DNA of 64,000 nucleotides from Plasmopara viticola (Eukaryota > Oomycota > Peronosporomycetes > Peronosporales > Peronosporaceae), in NCBI GenBank assembly GCA_001695595.3, contig MBPM02000056.1:248001-312000 (forward strand), in the 5' to 3' direction. The translations under genes and the position numbers were made by a program. The notes below the pieces were generated by a model that had not been told where the DNA came from, searched no databases, and was given only the letters and a program-made list of their open reading frames with translations. Shown in pieces: positions 42,939-54,839 of the stretch; the stretch's first letter is position 1, and each line of letters starts with the position of its first letter.

Positions 42939-45639
42939 TGTTGAGTAGAAAGTAAAAACCGAAGTGAAAATATTTATTTATACCAATGAACGGCTACCAT
43001 ATGTAATTACTAACTGTGACGTACTTGTAAATACTGTGAGTGTTTAACATGCATTCAACGGTGTAATTTTAACACTCCCACTCACCGCTAATGCTGTGTA
43101 TCCTTTGTTGCTGACTTGGTCTTGATCTTGGATACCTCTCGCAGAAAGTCGAGCACTTTAGTTCCAAGCGCCTGGGTTAGCATATCTGCAAGCTGACTCT
43201 TCGTATCAATGTAGCCAATCTTGAGTACTCCATGCTGAGTGTTCTCCCGAATAAAGCGATGTCTCCCATATTTGCGTGCCTCCATGTCCTTGATCATTGC
43301 GCGCGTCCAAAGTACTTCTTGAGTGCACAAGCTTAGCGCCATATACTCTGCTTCTGCGGAACTTAGTGCGACGGTTCTCTGGTACTTGGACTTGAACACA
43401 ACCGGAGCTTTTCCAATGTTGACCAGCTCACCTGAGACAGACTGTCTGTCATCGTGTTGCTACCCCAGTCAGCATCCGAAAAAGATTTAACAATCACCTT
43501 TCTAATCTCTCTTTGGTAAACGATTCCATGATGACGCGTCGAATATAAGTAGCGCAATACACGACCCAATGTAGTTGCCCCGGGTTCTCGAGAAGTCAAG
43601 ACGGTTGTGTCGAGATGTATGCGACGTCCGGCCGAGTACAAGTCGTTACATATTGCGGACATCCAATCAGTGAGCGACATGGTCTTGACCGCATCTCTGA
43701 AAGCTCAGCTTCTATACTTGGTGACTGTGATGTTGACAACTTGGACCGGACGTACACGGATTGTCGACATTCTTGGCGTTTTTGTGTCTTAATCCCTCAA
43801 CCACGTCACTAATGTAGCGTGTTTGCTTGATAATAAGTGTGGAAGCTGTCTTGTCGTAATCGATCTCCATGCCCAAGATGAACTTCGTCATACCGAGATC
43901 CTTCATCTTGAAAGCACCTTTTAGTATCCCCTTGACCTCTAAAATCTCGTCGCTCGTCTCGGCGGCAATGAGCATATCATCGGCATAAAGACATACGTAC
44001 ACAAAACCTTCTTTCACTTTCTTCACGTAGATGCATTGATCTGCTCCACAGCGTTTGAAATCGTTCTTCTTCAGACGTGGTTGTTGGTCTTGTTTCAAGC
44101 GCTTGCAGCTTGCTTGAGTCCATATATAGCTTTGTTAAGCTGACACGCAAATCTTGAGCTCCCTTTACACCATTTGGAACTTCCATGTGAACATGATCCG
44201 ACAGCACACTGTTGAGAAAGGCGGTGTCGACGTCCAGCTGCTCCATTTTGCAGCCCAATACCGCAAACACTGCGAGTACAACTCGATTTGAGGTCATGCT
44301 GGCCACTGGAAGTAATTTTCGAAGAAATTCACGCCTTATTTCTGCTCAAAATGTTTAGCCACCAATCGTGCTTTGTAGCGCACAACACATCCATTCCGGT
44401 CACGCTTCTTAGCAAAGACCCAGCGGCTTTCATTCGTACGCCCAACCAACTCTCGTAAAACGAGTGTCTATAATTTCTTCTGGTGATGCGACTGTAATTC
44501 GGCGTCCATCACTTGTCGCCACTGTTCTGCCTCGTCATCTAATATTGCCTGCGCATACGTGAAAGGAAGGTCTAAATCTTCACCAAACCTCACAGCGTAA
44601 GCGAGAATACCTTCAGCTATAAGGCCGCCTTCATCAATACTTGTACGCTTTGAGAATGGTGGTCCCTTGCTTCCTTCCAGACTTTCATCGGCATCTGATC
44701 CATTCTCCAACAACAACATTGATTCATCTGTACGCCTTGAACGTTCCCATTGTGGTCGGAATACCAATCGATCTTCCTGTGCATCCAGTGTAGGAGTTCT
44801 GTACTCTGTCAGTTCAGATTGTACTGAGGTCAGTATTCGAAGCATCTCGACATTTGACTCATTTGTGTCGGACTCCTCCTCATTCATTGAAGCATTTGGA
44901 ATTTCATCTTCTTCTCCAGACTGCATAGGTTCGATTTGATCTTGTTGGTGTACCAAACACTGCACTTTCATCGTGTTTTTTGTTACGTGTATCACTATTA
45001 TTTGATTGGGAGGATGCGTCTCATCTGCTCAGTAGAACCACTAGCTGTATTAATTCATCCTCCGGCTCCCCCGTCGTCTGGAATCCCACGACCAGCTCAT
45101 CGAACACGTCCAGATGTTCCACCATGTGCAACTCATGAAGGCGCCGTGTCATCGTGACAGGGTTGTGTAGTGGGAACGATTGTAGAAACGCGAAACGTTT
45201 TTATGCCTCCAAGGCACGAGTAGTAGACCAAATCTTGGTCTGGAGTTGAATCTCGACGCCTTAAACAATTTTTTCTAATGCCTTGGCGTCATTCACGAGC
45301 CACGTCTCCGTTATTTCGTTCTCGACCTTCGCGGCCTTAATGTGCCCCAGAAGACTCTTTTCTTGCGAGGGCCAACTTCATCTTGAATGTTCAATAGTAG
45401 TAGTAACCATCTCCTAAGAGGCCTTCGGTGCGCTTAGTAGCCGTCCGCCGTCGAGGTGTGGTGAAGCGAGGCTGTTGTTTGCGACTGTTAACCTATTGAG
45501 TAGAAAGTAAAAGCCCAAGTGAATATATTTATCTAGACCAATGAACTGCTACCATATTCAATTACTAACTGTGACTTTCTTGTAAACACTGTGACGCCAT
45601 CCGCCTGTTCAACATGAATTCAGCGATGTAATTAAAACA
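42939..45639 (-). mobile_element. internally deleted Copia derivative, unit 4
   Basis: LTRs are 42939-43074 and 45494-45639. The RT part has the most complete frames: 43977-44306 (LDVDTAFLNSVLSDHVHMEVP) and 43712-44098 (YADDMLIAAETSDEIL, IKQTRYISDVVEGL). The RNase H tail is 43088-43399. The linker frame 44468-44995 (175 codons) is open. It keeps a piece (43510-43550, YLYSTRHHGIVY) deleted from units 2, 3 and 5. Confidence 0.85.
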
Positions 45640-45940
45640 TATGGCATTAAAAATCGAATGAGTCACCATGAGTCGCCACCACCTTTAAGCCGACTACAGT
45701 AACTCTAGACAAAAGATTAGCATGAGTCTCCGAGTCACCACTTTTTGAAACTTCCTCTCACTTCCTTTTAGTCAACACGATAACATGTATATCCCCATTA
45801 TACTTGACCTTTAATAAGTATATGATCTTGGATATTGCTATAAAGTGAAGGCTCAAATCGGTCAGAGATCAATTTACAATGACTTAGAGGATGAATAGAC
45901 ACCAAATTCAATTACGCTGATAAGTCACCATAGTGGTGAC

Positions 45941-46385
45941 TCAGAAAATACTTACTCCAAATTGACATCGACAATTACACTTGAACGATAATCCGATCAT
46001 GTGATGACCACTGGAGTGCTCCAGAGTGTTCACACGCGACTGCACCAGGTAAGGTATTTTCACCAAATATATCTTGGCTGGAAAACTGTTCAAAATGGTG
46101 CGATTATAATACACCCCTGGAAGTCTGTGACGTAACTTTGACTTCTGCCTTCGCTTAAGGAGCTGACAACAAGTAGCTTTACCCATCAATGCGAATTGGT
46201 TCTGACTCGTGCGTATCAATATATTCAACATCCATTGCTGTGTGTATCTCAAGGAAGTTGATCGTTGAAATGCTGAAGTACTTATCCAATTGATTGTACT
46301 GTATAATAATGCCACATATTACTGTACTATCTACAGAGTCCAAACCGCGGCTTTTGAATACCGATTTCGCGGTAGAAACAATCAT
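45941..46385 (-). pseudogene. gene D, unit 4 copy (decayed, unknown)
   Basis: N-part 46179-46385 and C-part 45941-46315. It has the same N/C frame split as unit 3. The palindrome AGTCACCATAGTGGTGACT occurs near 45922-45940. Confidence 0.4.
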
Positions 46386-46676
46386 TTGGAATCACACGAG
46401 CTCTTGTAATTCTAGAAGATCTAAGCAAGCCTTATCTCTGTTTGAGACTGCCACGCAGTGTTGACCGCCGATCATGGAATTGCTCATATTGATTATGCAA
46501 TAGTTTTTGCTGTTGTCTAAATTCTAATTTGATGTTTATCGACACCAGAGAAATTGGTCAATTACATGAGTTGACAATTAGTTGTATTCGACAAATCAAT
46601 AATTCTTGTTTTGCTTAAGGTGCTTCATATTTTAGGCAAGTATAATATTATCACCATCATTATAATCGCACAAACT

Positions 46677-48065
46677 ATGTCTTCTGTTTTCGATAGATCT
46701 GCTTTCGAATACTCCGTCAAACCAGCTCCAGCTAAGACGTTTTTCCGTGATGAGAAATGGACTTGGATTCGAGATTTAACCAGCAACACTGGTCAGTATG
46801 CTGGGCAAATCTACTTCATTTCTTCAACAATTTTTTTTTTCGCAAGACGCTTTTGTAAAATGGAAGTAGCTGTTATCGAGCTTCCAATCAAGCTTCAAAT
46901 TCTAACTGGCGGGTCCGATTCGGTCCCTTCGACTGCAACCTGTACAATTGATCAATTGCTACCTAAGGCCGACGAGCTGCAATTCCTTGATAGTATTCAA
47001 GTTTTTATTGACACAACTCTACTCCAAACGAATCAGGTCCATGCAAATGTAAAAACGAAATCTGAGGCTCTGACCAAAAGCGAATTACAAAATGTATGTC
47101 AAGTATAGGTCAACTTGTACATGGGAGAAAATCCGACTTCAACGATTCAAGGGTTAAGCGGAGCAGCGCAATCGCTTGATTACTTGGCTACTTCGTCGTT
47201 TATGACAGCTGTTAACAGCGTGGGTATTTTCGAATTGGCTCCAAACCGGGGAGGAGCTGAATGATCACTTTTTACCGCTCTTGACCAGCAAAACTCGACG
47301 CATTCATTTGACGCTATGGGAGGTGGCAAAAATCTTCATGCTGAATCGAGAACTTAAGTCTAATCAACTCCCGCTGGTGCCGTTACTGCTGGATTGGCAT
47401 TCTAGGTCGCGTATTATATGGCCTTCCTTAAGCTGCGCGATATCTGTAACTAGTTTATGAAATGACCAAAACAAAAGCTTATCTACTACTTCAAGCGCAA
47501 CTGGCACTGCTGGCGTCGTGGCTTCTTCTACTATTACTACTTTGAGCAAAATATGACCTTCGGAAACGCTTACCCAGTTCTGTGGAATTTGAGCAGCCGT
47601 GTAATCACTACGGATTTGGCTGGTGGCCTTGCGCTTCCTCCATCTGCGGTCACGCTCACAACTCCTTCCGATATTAATGGTACTCCATCCGCCAGAGTTA
47701 ACCTCCTTTTATCGCAATACATCTCGCGCCTTCTTGTTCCAACATATTTGCCTAACCTAAGAACTCGTCATGGGTTGGTGGTTTTTGCTAGAGTTGCCGT
47801 GATAGGAGATCATCAAGTCGCAGTTTATAACCACTCTCAAATTATTGATACATCCGAATTTTAGACCGAGAGATTTTTGTCCCTTTTTTCATATGGTGCG
47901 TTTCCTATGGCAACAGAGATCGGAATCAACCTTTTTTCTCAGACCTCAAGATCTATGTTCTTTATGGGAAATGGATTTGATAATCACGATCCGTTCTTTT
48001 TTCGGACCATCTTGTCTTTGTTCATTTCATTGTATTCTTTCTGCTTTGTCAACGGAGCCTGCTGA
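46677..48065 (+). pseudogene. gene C, unit 4 copy (longest N-terminal frame)
   Basis: The N-part runs 144 codons (46677-47108). The usual stop after SEL is CAA here (SELQNVCQV), and the poly-T frameshift seen in other units is compensated (IFFFARRFCK). The later frames 47553-47864 and 47877-48065 remain separate. It is the most divergent copy of the second half (PSDINGTPSARVN). Confidence 0.45.
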
Positions 48066-48617
48066 CTTTTTAGCTAGTGGCTTTCTTAAGCTTTAAATAT
48101 CGTCTCGATGGATTCGATTCTGGGCATGTACAATGACATTTCCGTAGACATTTTAAGGGTCATTGAGACAAAGAATACAAATTTACTACGAGAAGACCTC
48201 TAGCCTGTGTAGTCATAAACTCTTTTGTATCTGAGTCTTTCCAGGTCTAATGCTTTTTCACGAAGACCATAATGATTTGAATGTCTATCAATACTCTACA
48301 TTAACAAATTAATATTTGCGGCATTCGCTTAATATTTGTCATAGATTGATCTTGATGTTTCCTATTGGTGAATTGGTTGTCAAGTTATTGGTTGATTATT
48401 ATCAGTTATCGGATTCAGTAAATCACATCGCGAATGTCATACTAATATTTTAGTTTTGTTCGGTTATACTGATAGAAGTTTAGAACTTGTTGATGTGTGT
48501 TCTGAGGTGTCTAGTGTGTTTTGCTCTTGTATGGGTGCTCTGCTGCTGTGCAATCGGAGCGGCTCGTTCTCCAAGGTGTCTTAAATGCATCTGATCGATG
48601 ATTCAGAGTACCTTCTC

Positions 48618-48780
48618 CATTGGCACATCAAGTTTTAGAGGGACATCACTCGTCTAGTTATTAAAACTCTTGAATTAATGGCGGGAATAACGTCAAAGCC
48701 ATCATCGGTTTTGAAAGGGTATTTGTGCTACTGCGCACATTTAAAAAGAACGATATGCCGGGCTTTTGATCGTGAAGAAT
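48618..48780. other. old inverted copy of the nuclease 3' flank at the unit 4/5 junction
   Basis: TTGGCACATCAAG..AGAGGGACATCACTCG and, further on, GGCGGGAATAACGTC..CATCATCGGTTTTG match, with many changes, the reverse complement of the region downstream of R1-R5 (about 14700-14830). In units 1, 2, 3 and 5 this part is deleted from the right arm. It is retained here, but the expected inverted nuclease does not follow. Confidence 0.55.
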
Positions 48781-48781
48781 C

Positions 48782-48991
48782 ATGGTGATGCTGTTCTACG
48801 CGGTTGTCGGTGAGAGACGTGTCATCAACGTTAAGTTAGGCAATCAGCAAATGATTGTAATCTCGAAGAATTTGATCAGGAAGGAAGCGCAGTATGGGTT
48901 TTCGGCGGACAAGCTGACTGTCTATCTCGCCCAGTCGAGCGGCGAACGAAATGGTGGCATGATGCAGGACGTGAACGACAATTTTGTTTAG
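48782..48991 (+). pseudogene. Crinkler (CRN)-type effector N-terminal header, truncated
   Basis: 69 codons starting MVMLFYAVVGERRVINVKL. CRN headers begin M-V-K-L-x-C-A-[IV]-V-G, continue in a ubiquitin-like fold and end in LxLFLAK (LYLAK in Aphanomyces). Here ADKLTVYLAQ occupies that place, about 52 residues in, followed by NGGMMQDVNDNFV. This resembles the W-L-x-D-D-x-D-V stretch after the motif. The frame stops at TAG, and the sense continues for about ten codons (LQRAAMLEDIENN) to TAA. In CRNs the header directs host-cell entry and is joined to variable C-terminal domains. It reads towards R5 on the same strand, with about 900 bp between. Confidence 0.6.
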
Positions 48992-49035
48992 CTTCAGAGG
49001 GCGGCGATGCTAGAGGACATCGAAAACAATATTTA

Positions 49036-49650
49036 ATGAGCAAGGTTTTGTTGAGATCAACGTGGTCTTTGAAGAATTACTTCAACGTGAGCGACGAGAC
49101 TTTGTTGTTGCGTGTAAAGAATCGAGCCAGCGTTGCGGTTGCAATTGCGAATCTTTCTTTGCTAACCCGTGGGAGGAAAGGTCACGGCAAAAATTGTGTG
49201 GAATGTGTAGAAGGCATGTTTATCGCATTGTATTTATCGTACGTGGACTATCACCAAGGCATGTGTTTTCCGACTTGTCCAGACTAGCAGCTGTGTGGTG
49301 GCTTCCAGTGGTTTCATACATTTACGATTCCACCAGCGTGGTCATCTTTACTATCGCTCTTCTTATATTAGAAGTTCAGTGGCAAAAAAATCGTAAAGGA
49401 TGGAGTGGCATGAGTTGAATGTCAGACCGATCAACCAGCTGACAGAGGAATTGCAAGAGTTCATGTCGCGATGGAAATAGGCATCCACAAATCGCTATCG
49501 ACGATAGCAATCTGCATGAGTAAGCCATCTCGAGTCTTCGCAATGCATGTCATGATCGTTTAAATGAATCTCAACCGTCTCTACTGCCACTTCCGATATT
49601 CTTCATTTCTTGTGCGTGCGCTAGCGAACGAAAGAATTTATGCCACATCG
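49036..49650 (+). other. linker between CRN-like header and R5: broken ORFs homologous to ORF G and F tail
   Basis: The frame 49062-49418 (118 codons) begins with a Cys-rich part (CGCNCES, KLCGMCRRH) and then runs into SDLSRLAAVWWLPVVSYIY and the membrane stretch of ORF G. A competing frame, 49036-49287, overlaps it. After 49440 comes the F/G tail homologue with an in-frame TAA. This is the only place where the G-type sequence lies on the plus strand in front of a plus-strand nuclease. Its order, header then G then hairpin then nuclease, may reflect the ancestral gene. Confidence 0.45.
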
Positions 49651-49681
49651 TCCGCTTTTCCTTTGCAAAGAGCATCGAGCG

Positions 49682-49747
49682 TACCCCTAGACACCGCGAT
49701 GATTTAATTATGTACATCATCGCGGCCAGGAAGTGTATCTAGGGGTA
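49682..49747. repeat. best-preserved hairpin/palindrome, upstream of nuclease copy R5
   Basis: Outer stem TACCCCTAGACAC / GTGTATCTAGGGGTA and inner stem CGCGATGAT / ATCATCGCG around a loop of about 12 bases (TTAATTATGTAC), with a small asymmetric bulge (GCCAGGAA). Both stems are intact here, whereas R1-R4 lost the inner stem and L1-L4 lost part of the outer one. This is likely closest to the ancestral form. Confidence 0.75.
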
Positions 49748-49895
49748 GTCTCGGGTCCTTTTTTAGGATAGGAGGGGCAAAGGATCCACTCTTGACTTGA
49801 TTGTTTGGTCACTCATCACTTAACCCACCCCTTAGAAGTGGGAAAGGAAACAGCGACGAGCACCGAAGGCAGTGTTCTTGTTTGACGCCGCTCCA

Positions 49896-50819
49896 ATGGT
49901 TGCAATCCAGCGAGGCTACCAGTCAATGGAAGGAAAAGTGACCGCACCACAATTGGAAAAAGCGATTGCAGAATTCAAGAGGAGGATCAGAGATGGTGAA
50001 GAAGATGTGGAAGTTGTCGTGGCAACTCGTGTTTCAGTCAAAAAATGGCTCAAGAGTTCCGTTAACCGTTTTCACTCAGTATTTATTGAAGCTCGATATC
50101 TTGGAATTGAAAGATTAGCAGATTTGGTGATCACGAAAGTGCAGGGGCGTGCGCATCAACGCGCTGTGGCCGAAATTTGTCGACAAATAGGAAACTACGC
50201 CGTCAATACTGGCGATATTTTAGCTGCAGGTGGTGGAGACATGGTCATGCGGTTTCCCACTACGGGAAAACGTGTCATTCGACGTCCCGATACAGCTCTT
50301 GGACCACAATTCTCCTCAGCTGGCGACGATCCTGTTGCTCCACGGCTGATTGTCGAGGTGGAATTTTCGAACCGAAGCATTCCAAGGGCCCAAACGTTTT
50401 GCCGACAATACTTTGAACTGCTTCCACAGCTTAACGCTGTGCTTCTCTTCAAGTTTTTTGGCCGCCGTGTGAATGGAGCGTTTGCCTGCGTTGCCATTCT
50501 TTATCGACGGGCAAGAAACCGAGTGGTGGTTGCGGATCAAGTAAGTTTTGGAAGTGCTCCGCTTGATACTCAAACGTTGAAGGATCTTGATCCCTTCCGT
50601 CAGCGTCGACAATTGCCTCTCGTGCCAATGCCCGTCCCTCTGCTAACTCCTTGGAACGCTGGAAACAATATCTTCGTGCAAATTCCTGCAGCTGATGTGT
50701 TTGATGCTGCACTGATGCCCCGAACCAATCGGCCTGTTGTCGCACCACGAGGAGGCTTTCCAGACATATTCATTGACGTTTGGTCCATTTTCACACGCGT
50801 GGATACAGCCTGGAAGTAG
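49896..50819 (+). CDS. nuclease-like copy R5, lacks the usual start codon
   Basis: The frame is open from a TAG at 49833 to the stop at 50817-50819, but the 8 bp with the ATG of R1-R4 is absent, as in the L copies. The first in-frame ATG is at 49896 (MVAIQRGYQSM), giving 307 aa and losing only the first few residues. The core is kept (RRPDTALGPQF, LIVEVEFS). It has its own changes (LGIERLADLVI, AEICRQIGNYA). A one-base insertion just upstream (CACCGAAGGC) would also break continuity with any upstream exon. It could be translated from 49896, or be the relic C-terminal domain of the CRN-like gene. Confidence 0.6.
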   Translation: MVAIQRGYQSMEGKVTAPQLEKAIAEFKRRIRDGEEDVEVVVATRVSVKKWLKSSVNRFHSVFIEARYLGIERLADLVITKVQGRAHQRAVAEICRQIGNYAVNTGDILAAGGGDMVMRFPTTGKRVIRRPDTALGPQFSSAGDDPVAPRLIVEVEFSNRSIPRAQTFCRQYFELLPQLNAVLLFKFFGRRVNGAFACVAILYRRARNRVVVADQVSFGSAPLDTQTLKDLDPFRQRRQLPLVPMPVPLLTPWNAGNNIFVQIPAADVFDAALMPRTNRPVVAPRGGFPDIFIDVWSIFTRVDTAWK

Positions 50820-51120
50820 CTAGATGGCATCATCAGAGAAAAGACTAGCATTGACCTGTCTCACCCCACATTCAATTAATGTCATCAAATTTGATTCTCT
50901 TTTAAAGCGATGATGACATCGGAAACGTTCCCACCACCATCAACTCGATTGTAGAATTTTAAGCTGCAGGGTGCTTATCTCGTGGTGTCCGTCTGACACT
51001 TGATGTGCCCAACGAGAGACTGCTCAGCTTTATTGATCAATTGCATTAAATACACCTTAGAGCCACTTCAGAGCGGAATCAGCATAAAATAAAACAAAAA
51101 ATGACCAAGAGATACTAAAG

Positions 51121-53801
51121 TGTTGAGCAGAAAGTAAAAACCGAAGTGAAAATATTTATCTATACCAATGAACGGCTACCATATGTAATTACTAACTGTG
51201 ACGTACTTGTAAATACTGTGACGCCATCCGCCTGTTCAACATGCATTCAACGGTGTAATTTTAACACTCCCACTCACCGCTAATGCTGTGTATCCTTTGT
51301 TGCTGACTTGGTCTTGATCTTGGATACCTCTCGCAGAAAGTCGAGCACTTTAGTTCCAAGCGCCTTGGTTAGCATATCTGCGAGCTGACTCTTCGTATCA
51401 ATGTAGCCAATCTTGAGTACTCCATGCTGAGTGTTCTCCCGAATTAAGCGATGTCTCTCATATTTGCGTGCCTCCATGTCCTTGATCATTTCGCGCGTCC
51501 AAAATACTTCTTGTGTGCACAAACTTAGCGCCATATACTCTGCTTCTGCGGAACTAGTGCGACGGTTCTCTGATACTTGGACTTGAACACAACCGGAGCT
51601 TTTCCAATGTTGACCAGCACACCTGAGACAGACCGTCTGTCATCGTGTTGCTACCCCAGTCAGCATCCGAAAAAGATTCAACAATCACCTTTCTCGAATT
51701 TAAGTATCGCAATACACGACCCAATGTGGTTGCCCCGGATTCTCGAGAAATCTAGACGGTTGTGTCGAGACGTATGCGATGTCCGGCCGAGTGCAATTGT
51801 TACATATAGCGGACATCCAACCAGTGAGCGATATGGTCTTGACCGCATCTCTGAAAGCTGAGCTTCTATACTTGGTGACTGTGATGTTGACAACTTGGAC
51901 CGGACGTACACGGATTGTCGACATTCTTGGCGTTTTTGTGTCTTAATCGCTCAGCCACGTCACTAATGTAGCGTGTTTGCTAGATAATAAGTGTGGAAGC
52001 TGTCTTGTCGTAATCGATCTCCATGCCCAAGATGAACTTCGCCATACCGAGATCCTTCATCTTGAAAGCGCCTTTTAGTATCCCCTTGACCTCTAAAATC
52101 TCGTCGCACGTCTCGGCGGCAATGATCATATCATCGGCATAAAGACATACGTACACAAAACCTTCTTTCACTTTCTTCACGTAGATGCATTGATCTGCTC
52201 CACGTCATTTGAATTCGTTCTTCTTTCAGACGTGGTTGTTGGTCTTGTTTCAAGCGCTTGCAGCTTGCTTGAGTCCATATATAGCTTGGTTCAGCTGACA
52301 CGCAAATCCTTGAGCTCCCTTTACACCATTTGGAACTTCCATGTGAACATGATCCGACAGCACACTGTTGAGAAAGGCGGTGTCGACGTCCAGCTGCTCC
52401 ATTTTGCAGCCCAATACCGCAAACACTGCGAGTACAACTCGAATTGAGTTCATGCTGGCCACTGGAAGTAAGTCTCGAAAAAATTCACGCCGTATTTCTG
52501 CTCGAAATCTTTAGCCACCAATCGTGCTTTGTAGCGCACAACACATCCATTCCGGTCACGCTTCTTAGCAAAGACCCAGCGGCTTTCATTCGTACGCCCA
52601 ACCAACTCTCGTAAAACGAGTGTCTATAATTTCTTCTGGTGATGCGACTGTAATTCGGCACCCATCACTTGTCGCCACTGTTCTGCCTCGTCATTTAATA
52701 TTGCCTGCGCATACGTGAAAGGGAAGTCTAAATCTTCACCAAACCTCACAGCGTAAGCGAGAATACCTTCAGCTATAAGGCCGCCTTCATCAATACTTGT
52801 ACACTTTGAGAATGGTGGTCCTTCGCTTCCTTCCAGACTTTCATCGGCATCTGATCCATACTCCAACAACAACATTGGTTCATCTGTACGCCTTGAACGT
52901 TCCCATTGTGGACGAAATACCAATCGATCTTCCTGTGCATCCAGTGTAGGTGTTCCGTACTCTGTCGGTTCAGATTGTACTGAGGTCAGTAATCGAAGCA
53001 TCTCGACATTTGACTCATTTGTGTCGGACTCCTCCTCATTCATTGAAGCATTTGGAATTTCATCTTCTTCTCCAGACTGCATAGGTTCGATTTGATCTTG
53101 TTGGTGTACTGTCGGCCCAAACACTGCACTTTCATCGTGTTTTTTGTTACGTGTATCACTATTATTTGATTGGGAGGATGCGTCTCATCTGCTCAGTAGA
53201 ACCACTAGCTGTATTAATTCATCCTCCGGCTCCCCCGTCGTCTGGAATCCCACGACCAGCTCATCGAACGCGTCCAGATGTTCCACCATGTGCAACTCAT
53301 GAAGGCGCCGTGTCATCGTGACAGGGTTGTGTAGTGTGAACCGATTGTAGAAAGGCGAAGCGTTTTTATGCCTCCAAGGCACGAGTAGTAGACCAAATCT
53401 TGATCTGGTGTTGAATATCGACGCCTTAAACAATTTTCCAATGCCTTGGCGTCATTCACGAGCCACGTCTCCGTTATTTCGTTCACGACCTTCGCGGCCT
53501 TGATGTGCCCCAGAAGACTCTTTTCTTGCGAGGGCCATCTTCATCTTGAATGTTCAATAGTAGTAGTAACCATCTCCTAAGAGGCCTTCGGTGCGCTTGG
53601 TAGTGATTGGCCGTGAAGGTGTGGTGAAGCGAGGCTGTTCTTGCGACTGTTAACCTATTGAGTAGAAAGTAAAAGCCCAAGTGAATATATTTATCTAGGC
53701 CAATGAACTGCTACCATATTCAATTACTAACTGTGACGCTCTTGTAAATACTGTGACGCCATCCGCCTGTTCAACATGAATTCAGCGGTGTAATTAAAAC
53801 A
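51121..53801 (-). mobile_element. internally deleted Copia derivative, unit 5
   Basis: LTRs are 51121-51266 and 53656-53801. Frames: RNase H tail 51280-51534, RT pieces 51980-52180 (YADDMIIA) and 52250-52462 (LDVDTAFLNSVLSDHVHMEVP), linker 52624-53124, gag start 53185-53433 and 53483-53680. It shares the deletion of units 2 and 3 around 51700. Confidence 0.85.
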
Positions 53802-54102
53802 TATGGCATTAAAAATCGAATGAGTCACCATGAGTCGCCACCACCTTTAAGCCGACTACAGTAACTCTAGACAAAAGATTAGCATGAGTCTCCGAGTCAC
53901 CACTTTTTGAAACTTCCTCTCACTTCTTTTTAGTCAATACGATAACATGTATATCTCCATTATACTTGACCTTTAATAAGTATATGATCTTGGATATTGC
54001 TATAAAGTGAAGGCTCAAATCGGTCAGAGATCCATTTACAATGACTTAGAAAATGAATAGACGCCAAATTCAATTACGCTGATAAGTCACCATAGTGGTG
54101 AC

Positions 54103-54547
54103 TCAGAAAATACTTACTCCAAATTGACATCGACCATTATACGTGAACGACAATCCGATCATGTGATGTCCGCTGGAGTGCTCCAGAGTGTTCACACGCA
54201 ACTGCACCAGTAAAGGTATTTTCACCAAATATATCTTGGCTGGAAAACTGTTCAAAATGGTGCGATTATAATACACCCCTGGTAGGCTGTGACGTAACTT
54301 TGACTTCTGCCTTCGCTTAAGGAGCTGACAACAAGTAGCAGTACCCATCACTGCGAATTGGTTCTGACTCGTGCGTATCAATATATATAACATCCATTGC
54401 TGTGTGTATCTCAAGGAAGTTGATCTTTGAAATGCTGAAGTACTTATCCAATTGATTGTATTGTATAATAGAGCCACATAATACTATACTATCTACAGAG
54501 TCCAAACCGCGGCTATTGAATACCGATAACGCGGTAGAAACAATCAT
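54103..54547 (-). pseudogene. gene D, unit 5 copy (decayed, unknown)
   Basis: N-part 54317-54547 (MIVSTALSVFNSRG) and C-part 54103-54477 (124 codons). It has the same frame split. The AGTCACCATAGTGGTGACT palindrome lies just downstream (about 54085-54103). Confidence 0.4.
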
Positions 54548-54839
54548 TTGGAATCACACGAGTTCTTGTAATCCTAGAAGATCTAAGCAAGCCTTATCTC
54601 TGTTTGAGACTGTCACGCAGTGTTGACCACCGATCATTGAATTGCTCATATTGATTATGCAATAGTTTTTGCTGTCGTCTAAATTCTAATTTGATGTTTA
54701 TCGACACCAGAGAAATTGGTCAATTACATGAGTTGACAATTCGTTGTATTCGACAAATCAATAATTCTTGTTTCGCTCATCGTGCTTCATAATTTAAAGC
54801 AAGTATAATATTATCGCCATCATTAAAATCGCACAAACT

